NCBI GenBank assembly: GCA_937931165.1
Contig: CALHCI010000017.1
Span: 1-44,575, forward strand
Reading direction: 5' to 3'
DNA length: 44,575 nucleotides
From: an uncultured Granulosicoccaceae bacterium
Lineage (GTDB): Bacteria > Pseudomonadota > Gammaproteobacteria > Granulosicoccales > Granulosicoccaceae
The position numbers and the translations under genes were made by a program. Position 1 is the first letter of the stretch, and each line of letters opens with the position of its first letter. Below the pieces are notes generated by a model. The model searched no databases, had not been told where the DNA came from, and saw only the letters and a program-made list of their open reading frames with translations. This document shows, piece after piece, positions 41,090 through 44,575 of the stretch.

Positions 41090-42010
41090 ATGTACTTTGG
41101 CGAGACAGAAGGTACCGGTTTTGAAGTGGTCGACCCTGAATTTTCCCAATGCCTTATCGGTCATGCACGTGTAGAGCGACTTTGGACCGGAGCGCGCTGG
41201 AGCGAAGGTCCGGCGTGGTTTGCAGCCGGGCGGTACCTTATCTGGTCTGACATACCGAATAACCGGATGATGCGTTGGGACGAAACCGATGGTTCAGTAT
41301 CGATTTTTCGCAGTCCATCCAACAACTCAAATGGCAATACCGTTGATTTACAAGGGCGGCTGGTTACCTGTGAACACCTTGCAAGACGCGTCTCACGAAC
41401 AGAACACGACGGTGCTGTCACCGTGCTTGCCGATCAGTATCAGGGCAATCGACTGAATTCACCGAATGACGTGGTGGTGAAGTCAGACGGTTCTATTTGG
41501 TTCACTGATCCGTCATACGGGATAATTATGGATTATGAGGGTGACAGGGCCGTACCGGAACTCGATGGCTGTCATGTCTATCGTATTGCACCTGAATCTG
41601 GCGATATAACGCGTGTGGCAAGTGATTACGTTAAACCGAACGGCCTGGCATTTTCACCCGATGAGCAATACCTGTACATTGCCGACACCGGCATGAGTCA
41701 TCAGGAAAACGGACCGGCGCATATTCGCAAACATACGGTTGAAGGCGACACATTGAGCGAGGGTGCGGTGATAGCAGATTGTGATACCGGAATGTTTGAC
41801 GGTTTCCGTGTTGATCGTGACGGTCGTATTTGGTCGTCTGCTGCGGACGGCGTACATTGCCTGAGTAGTGACGGAGATTTACTGGGGAAAATCCGAATTC
41901 CGGAAATTGTTGGTAACGTTTGTTTTGGTGGCCCGAAGCTCAATCGATTATTTATCTGCGGCACCACATCGCTTTATTCTGTTTATCTTAATGTGAATGG
42001 CGTTAGGTAG
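41090..42010 (+). CDS. SMP-30/gluconolactonase family lactonase
   Basis: A 306-residue six-bladed propeller hydrolase. The metal ligands of this family are visible: E39 (WSEGPAWF), N126 (SPNDVVV), N184 (KPNGLAF) and D237 (MFDGFRVD). The fit to bacterial gluconolactonases (SDIPNNRMMRWDE, TCEHLARRVSRTE, WFTDPSYGI) is strong. It opens sugar lactones, probably those formed by the SDR of the divergent operon. First gene of the plus-strand arm; its promoter region holds the LacI-type operator. Confidence 0.92.
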   Translation: MYFGETEGTGFEVVDPEFSQCLIGHARVERLWTGARWSEGPAWFAAGRYLIWSDIPNNRMMRWDETDGSVSIFRSPSNNSNGNTVDLQGRLVTCEHLARRVSRTEHDGAVTVLADQYQGNRLNSPNDVVVKSDGSIWFTDPSYGIIMDYEGDRAVPELDGCHVYRIAPESGDITRVASDYVKPNGLAFSPDEQYLYIADTGMSHQENGPAHIRKHTVEGDTLSEGAVIADCDTGMFDGFRVDRDGRIWSSAADGVHCLSSDGDLLGKIRIPEIVGNVCFGGPKLNRLFICGTTSLYSVYLNVNGVR

Positions 42011-42134
42011 TTTTTCTAATAGTTTGCTGCACATACTAAGGAATAACGCGCATCTATAGGTAATCAGTTGATGTCCTCGATGACCTCTTAACTTGTGTCC
42101 GGATATATTTTTTACGGCAAAACTGACTGCGTAT

Positions 42135-42611
42135 ATGCTAATGACAACTTTGCATCTGATGGTTGGACTTCCATGCTCGGGTAAAACCACGCTGGCGAAA
42201 GCGCTCGAAAAGGACCTTGATGCGTTGCGGTTAACGCCTGATGACTGGCAGCGGTTTTTTTTTGGTCAGGATGCTACCCATCCGGATCATGACCAACGAC
42301 ATAGTAAAATTGAAGCACTTCAGTGGCAGGTTGCAGTGCGCGCACTTGAGCGTAGTGTGGATGTTATTCTGGACTTCGGGTTTTGGTCTCGTGCTGAGCG
42401 TTACGACTATACACAGCGTGCTGCTGAACTTGGTGTGAGTGCGAAGATCCATTTTCTTGATGTTCCGTTTGATGAATTGCTGCGGCGGGTAAGAATTAGA
42501 AATACTCAGAACCCGGAAGTCACGACAATTATTCCTGTCTTAAAAATGGTTGAATATTTACCTATGTTTGAAACACCGGATATTGATGAACCGGGTCTGG
42601 AGGTAGGGTAG
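42135..42611 (+). CDS. P-loop kinase-like ATP-binding protein
   Basis: A 158-residue protein with Walker A GLPCSGKTT (residues 11-19) and a lid with R-V-R-I-R-N (118-123 approx.). It belongs to the small AAA_33/zeta-toxin-like kinase group, which includes phosphotransferases for sugars, antibiotics and nucleosides. Two ATG codons are possible, 42135 and 42141. Gluconate-kinase-like function is possible given the context but is not shown by sequence. It lies 124 bp after the lactonase gene. Confidence 0.75.
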   Translation: MLMTTLHLMVGLPCSGKTTLAKALEKDLDALRLTPDDWQRFFFGQDATHPDHDQRHSKIEALQWQVAVRALERSVDVILDFGFWSRAERYDYTQRAAELGVSAKIHFLDVPFDELLRRVRIRNTQNPEVTTIIPVLKMVEYLPMFETPDIDEPGLEVG

Positions 42612-42648
42612 TATGTAAGCCTTAATCTGGAGCTTCAGACCGGTTGCC

Positions 42649-43104
42649 ATGACTGAGAAACTAATCGACTACGGTCAACCGCCGTTGGCTGGATGGGCAC
42701 CGATGGTGGCGGAGTTATATGTAGAAAATATAAACATTAGTCTCGCGTTTTGGTGTGATGTAATGGGATTTTCAATTGCGTATCAAAGGCCGGAGGAATC
42801 CTTTGCTTACCTGGAACGGTCTGGAGGTGCACAGATTATGTTGTATCAGCCACCTGAGAATGAAGGTGTAGATCATTCAGTTAAATTACCGCAGCGGATT
42901 GTTTTGCAGTTGTTCGTTGATTCGTTGTCACCGGTATTAGCAAAAATCGAAAAGCATAGCCACGCAGTATTGCAGGAGCCTCAGGAAGTCTGGCGGCGGT
43001 GGGGTGATCGTATGGGGGGTAAAAGGGAGATTCGAATAAAAGACCCGGATGGTCATGTGATTCTGGTCGCAGAGGATATCGGTGAACGACCGCTGGATCC
43101 CTGA
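42649..43104 (+). CDS. VOC-family protein
   Basis: A 151-residue bleomycin-resistance/glyoxalase-fold protein: MVAELYVENINISLAFWCDVMGFSIAYQRP opens the first module and IRIKDPDGHVILVAEDI closes the second with the expected metal-ligand region. The first-strand ligand position is Glu, not His. Family members may be enzymes or binders. It begins 37 bp after the kinase gene on the same strand. Confidence 0.82.
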   Translation: MTEKLIDYGQPPLAGWAPMVAELYVENINISLAFWCDVMGFSIAYQRPEESFAYLERSGGAQIMLYQPPENEGVDHSVKLPQRIVLQLFVDSLSPVLAKIEKHSHAVLQEPQEVWRRWGDRMGGKREIRIKDPDGHVILVAEDIGERPLDP

Positions 43105-43164
43105 GTATTCATCATGGTACTTTCCAGGTAGTTATTTGTCTGTTCAATGAACCCGGGCTGCGAT

Positions 43165-44213
43165 ATGGATAGTATTCGGTATTCACCAGACAGATAATAA
43201 GCTTTATTGGAAGCGTTTACCGCGCGCTGGAGGTTAACGACGACGATGCTGCGTTACTGGCAGATTCGTTATGTAAGGCAGATTTGTGGGGCCACCCGTC
43301 GCACGGGGTGTTGCGTACATTCTGGTATGCGCGTCGAATGCAAAGTGGCGCTACCCGAATAAATGTACAACCAAACCTGATCACTGATGCAAGCGCGATT
43401 GCGGTTCTTGATGGAGAGAATGGCATTGGTCAGGTTATTACAAAACGTGCGATGACAGAGGCAATCGGACGCGCTAGTGAGCACGGCATTGGTGCGGTTG
43501 CTGTAAGAAACTCCGGGCACTTTGGTACCGCGATGTACTTTACCAAAATGGCTGCAGAGCGTGGCTGTATCGGCTTGCTTTTTACTAATGCGAGCCCAGC
43601 AATGGCGCCATGGGGTGGTCGCGAGAAGCTTGTGGGGAACAATCCCTGGTCTATCGCCGCACCGGCGGGTAAGTATCCGGCAATGATGCTCGATGTCGCG
43701 AATACCGCAGTTGCGAGAGGAAAGCTGTATGTGGCCAGGCAGCGTAATGAAAAAATTCCGGCGGATTGGGCTACCGATATATTTGGTGTTCCCACCGATG
43801 ATCCTGCTATGGGTATAGCTGGGAATATCCTGCCCATGGCGGGGCATAAAGGTTATGCGATCGCAACGGTCGTTGATATGTTGTCCGGTATCCTTAGTGG
43901 TAGTAGTTTCCTGAATAATGTTGTAGGCCCATACGAACCACAAGGTAATAGTGGTGTGGGGCATCTGGCGATGGCGATTGATATCGCGTCTTTTCGTCCA
44001 TTAACGGAGTTCAATAAAGACATGGAAAATATGGTAGAAAAGATCAAGTCAGCGCCTTTGTCGCCAGAGACTGAAGAGATATTTTATCCGGGGGAGCTTG
44101 AGGCAAAGCACGCACAAGTAAATCTGGAGCGCGGTATATCGATCCCGGACTCTACCGTTGATGAGCTTAATGATGCAGCGAAACAACTCGGTGTGCCGAA
44201 GTTAGTGAACTAA
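43165..44213 (+). CDS. Ldh-family oxidoreductase (malate/L-lactate/DlgD type), 5' frameshift
   Basis: An NAD(P)-dependent dehydrogenase of the YlbC/DlgD/ComC family. The open frame from 43173 to 44213 includes the family N-terminus, ALEVNDDDAALLADSLCK then ADLWGHPSHGVLR, and the core (IGAVAVRNSGHFGTAMYF and GNNPWSIAAP). No ATG, GTG or TTG lies in frame before TTG 43284, which is inside the conserved domain. ATG 43165 in the next frame encodes M-D-S-I-R-Y-S-P, the family's usual beginning; a one-base deletion near 43186-43190 would join it to R-Q-I-I-S-F-I. The gene is therefore either broken or carries a sequence error. Such enzymes reduce 2-oxo acids or diketo-sugar acids; its place after two lactonases suggests the latter. 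Confidence 0.8.
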
Positions 44214-44273
44214 TTCCAGCGAGTGGAGCCTGGTGCAGCGGGTGCTTTAGCTGAACCCGGATTAAAAGTATGC

Positions 44274-44575
44274 ATGACTAAAATTGATAAAGTAAAACTA
44301 CGATGTATGGACCCTGAAGCTCAACGTCGATTCTACAGTGATATTTTGGGTATGCAGAGATTCGACGACGGTACCGTTGGTTATGATGACGCACAAGCAC
44401 GTCTGGAGTTTACGCAAGCCAGTGAGCCATACCATCCCGGCCCACATGATCGTTACTGGAAGATTGCGCTGGCGATACCGGATATAGCGTTGGCTTGCAG
44501 GCAACTGGCCGGTTTTGGCGTTGAGACAGGAGCGCCGAAACAATTTAAAGACATCGGTTATCTTGCTCACTTTAA
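44274..44575 (+). CDS. VOC-family protein (3' partial)
   Basis: The frame from ATG 44274 is open to the window end (100 residues seen). K-V-K-L-R-C-M-D-P-E-A-Q-R-R-F-Y begins a VOC module, with the canonical F-Y-S-D-I-L-G-M segment, followed by YWKIALAIPDIALACRQL of the second module. Completeness and catalytic residues cannot be judged. It continues the plus-strand arm of the sugar locus, 60 bp after the dehydrogenase gene. Confidence 0.8.
   Translation, partial: MTKIDKVKLRCMDPEAQRRFYSDILGMQRFDDGTVGYDDAQARLEFTQASEPYHPGPHDRYWKIALAIPDIALACRQLAGFGVETGAPKQFKDIGYLAHF

Noticed and set aside
1-44575. tRNA, rRNA, CRISPR array, prophage or insertion sequence
   Set aside because: Looked for by eye in all gaps; no cloverleaf, regular spaced repeat, transposase or phage gene was found.

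Overview
The window reads as part of a bacterial chromosome, most likely from a free-living, probably aquatic gammaproteobacterium. The grounds are a DbpA-type RNA helicase, YciA-, YgdD- and TIGR03643-type proteins, a QseBC-like two-component pair, REP-like GGTGGATGCGC repeats and moderate base composition. This is inference: no rRNA or species marker is present. I saw no tRNA, rRNA, CRISPR array, phage or complete insertion sequence. About 48 genes or gene remnants are supported.

Positions 1-8000: the 3' part of a GAF-PAS-PAS NarL-type sensor kinase; a cupin protein; a REP-rich gap; a polar amino-acid ABC importer (binding protein divergent from ATPase and one permease, the latter with an unusual lipobox); a class V aminotransferase; and a Bcr/CflA-type efflux pump whose family-typical start codon appears to be lost. 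Positions 8000-9000: palindromic repeats, then what looks like an isolated integron gene cassette (attC-like site, small membrane-protein gene, truncated second attC). Positions 9100-13030: a translationally coupled MttB-family methyltransferase and MmgE/PrpD protein, with a divergent DJ-1/AraC activator. Positions 13040-15850: a secreted-protein gene broken by frameshifts around slippage-prone tracts, dbpA, an ACT-domain protein and a small membrane protein.

Positions 15860-19970: an IorAB-like molybdenum hydroxylase with a dihaem cytochrome c and a TetR repressor preceded by an 11-bp palindrome. Positions 20060-22146: a DUF423 protein, a decayed GFA-family gene, a TIGR03643 protein and a thioesterase. 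Positions 22166-24911: a QseBC-like pair, whose kinase has a strongly acidic periplasmic stretch, divergent from an acidic PepSY protein. Positions 25064-28190: a glutathione-transferase-like protein, a class II HMG-CoA reductase and an SDR. A PPi-dependent phosphofructokinase (28257-29525) diverges from a compact four-gene operon (29697-32544): an Asp/Glu-racemase-fold protein apparently lacking both catalytic cysteines, a sulfotransferase-like protein, a PhyH dioxygenase and a VOC protein.

Positions 32580-44575 form a sugar or sugar-acid utilisation locus. An eight-gene minus-strand operon (MalK-type ATPase, binding protein, two permeases, SDR, seven-bladed lactonase, hydroxypyruvate-isomerase-like enzyme, LacI regulator) is divergent from an SMP-30 lactonase, a P-loop kinase, a VOC protein, an Ldh-family dehydrogenase with a 5' frameshift, and another VOC protein cut by the window end. 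A LacI/GntR-type operator, AATGTTACCGATAACATT, lies between the two arms and probably controls both. The novelty candidates I rate highest are the four-gene racemase-fold/sulfotransferase/PhyH/VOC operon, the lone integron-like cassette, and the MttB-PrpD module without a visible corrinoid protein.
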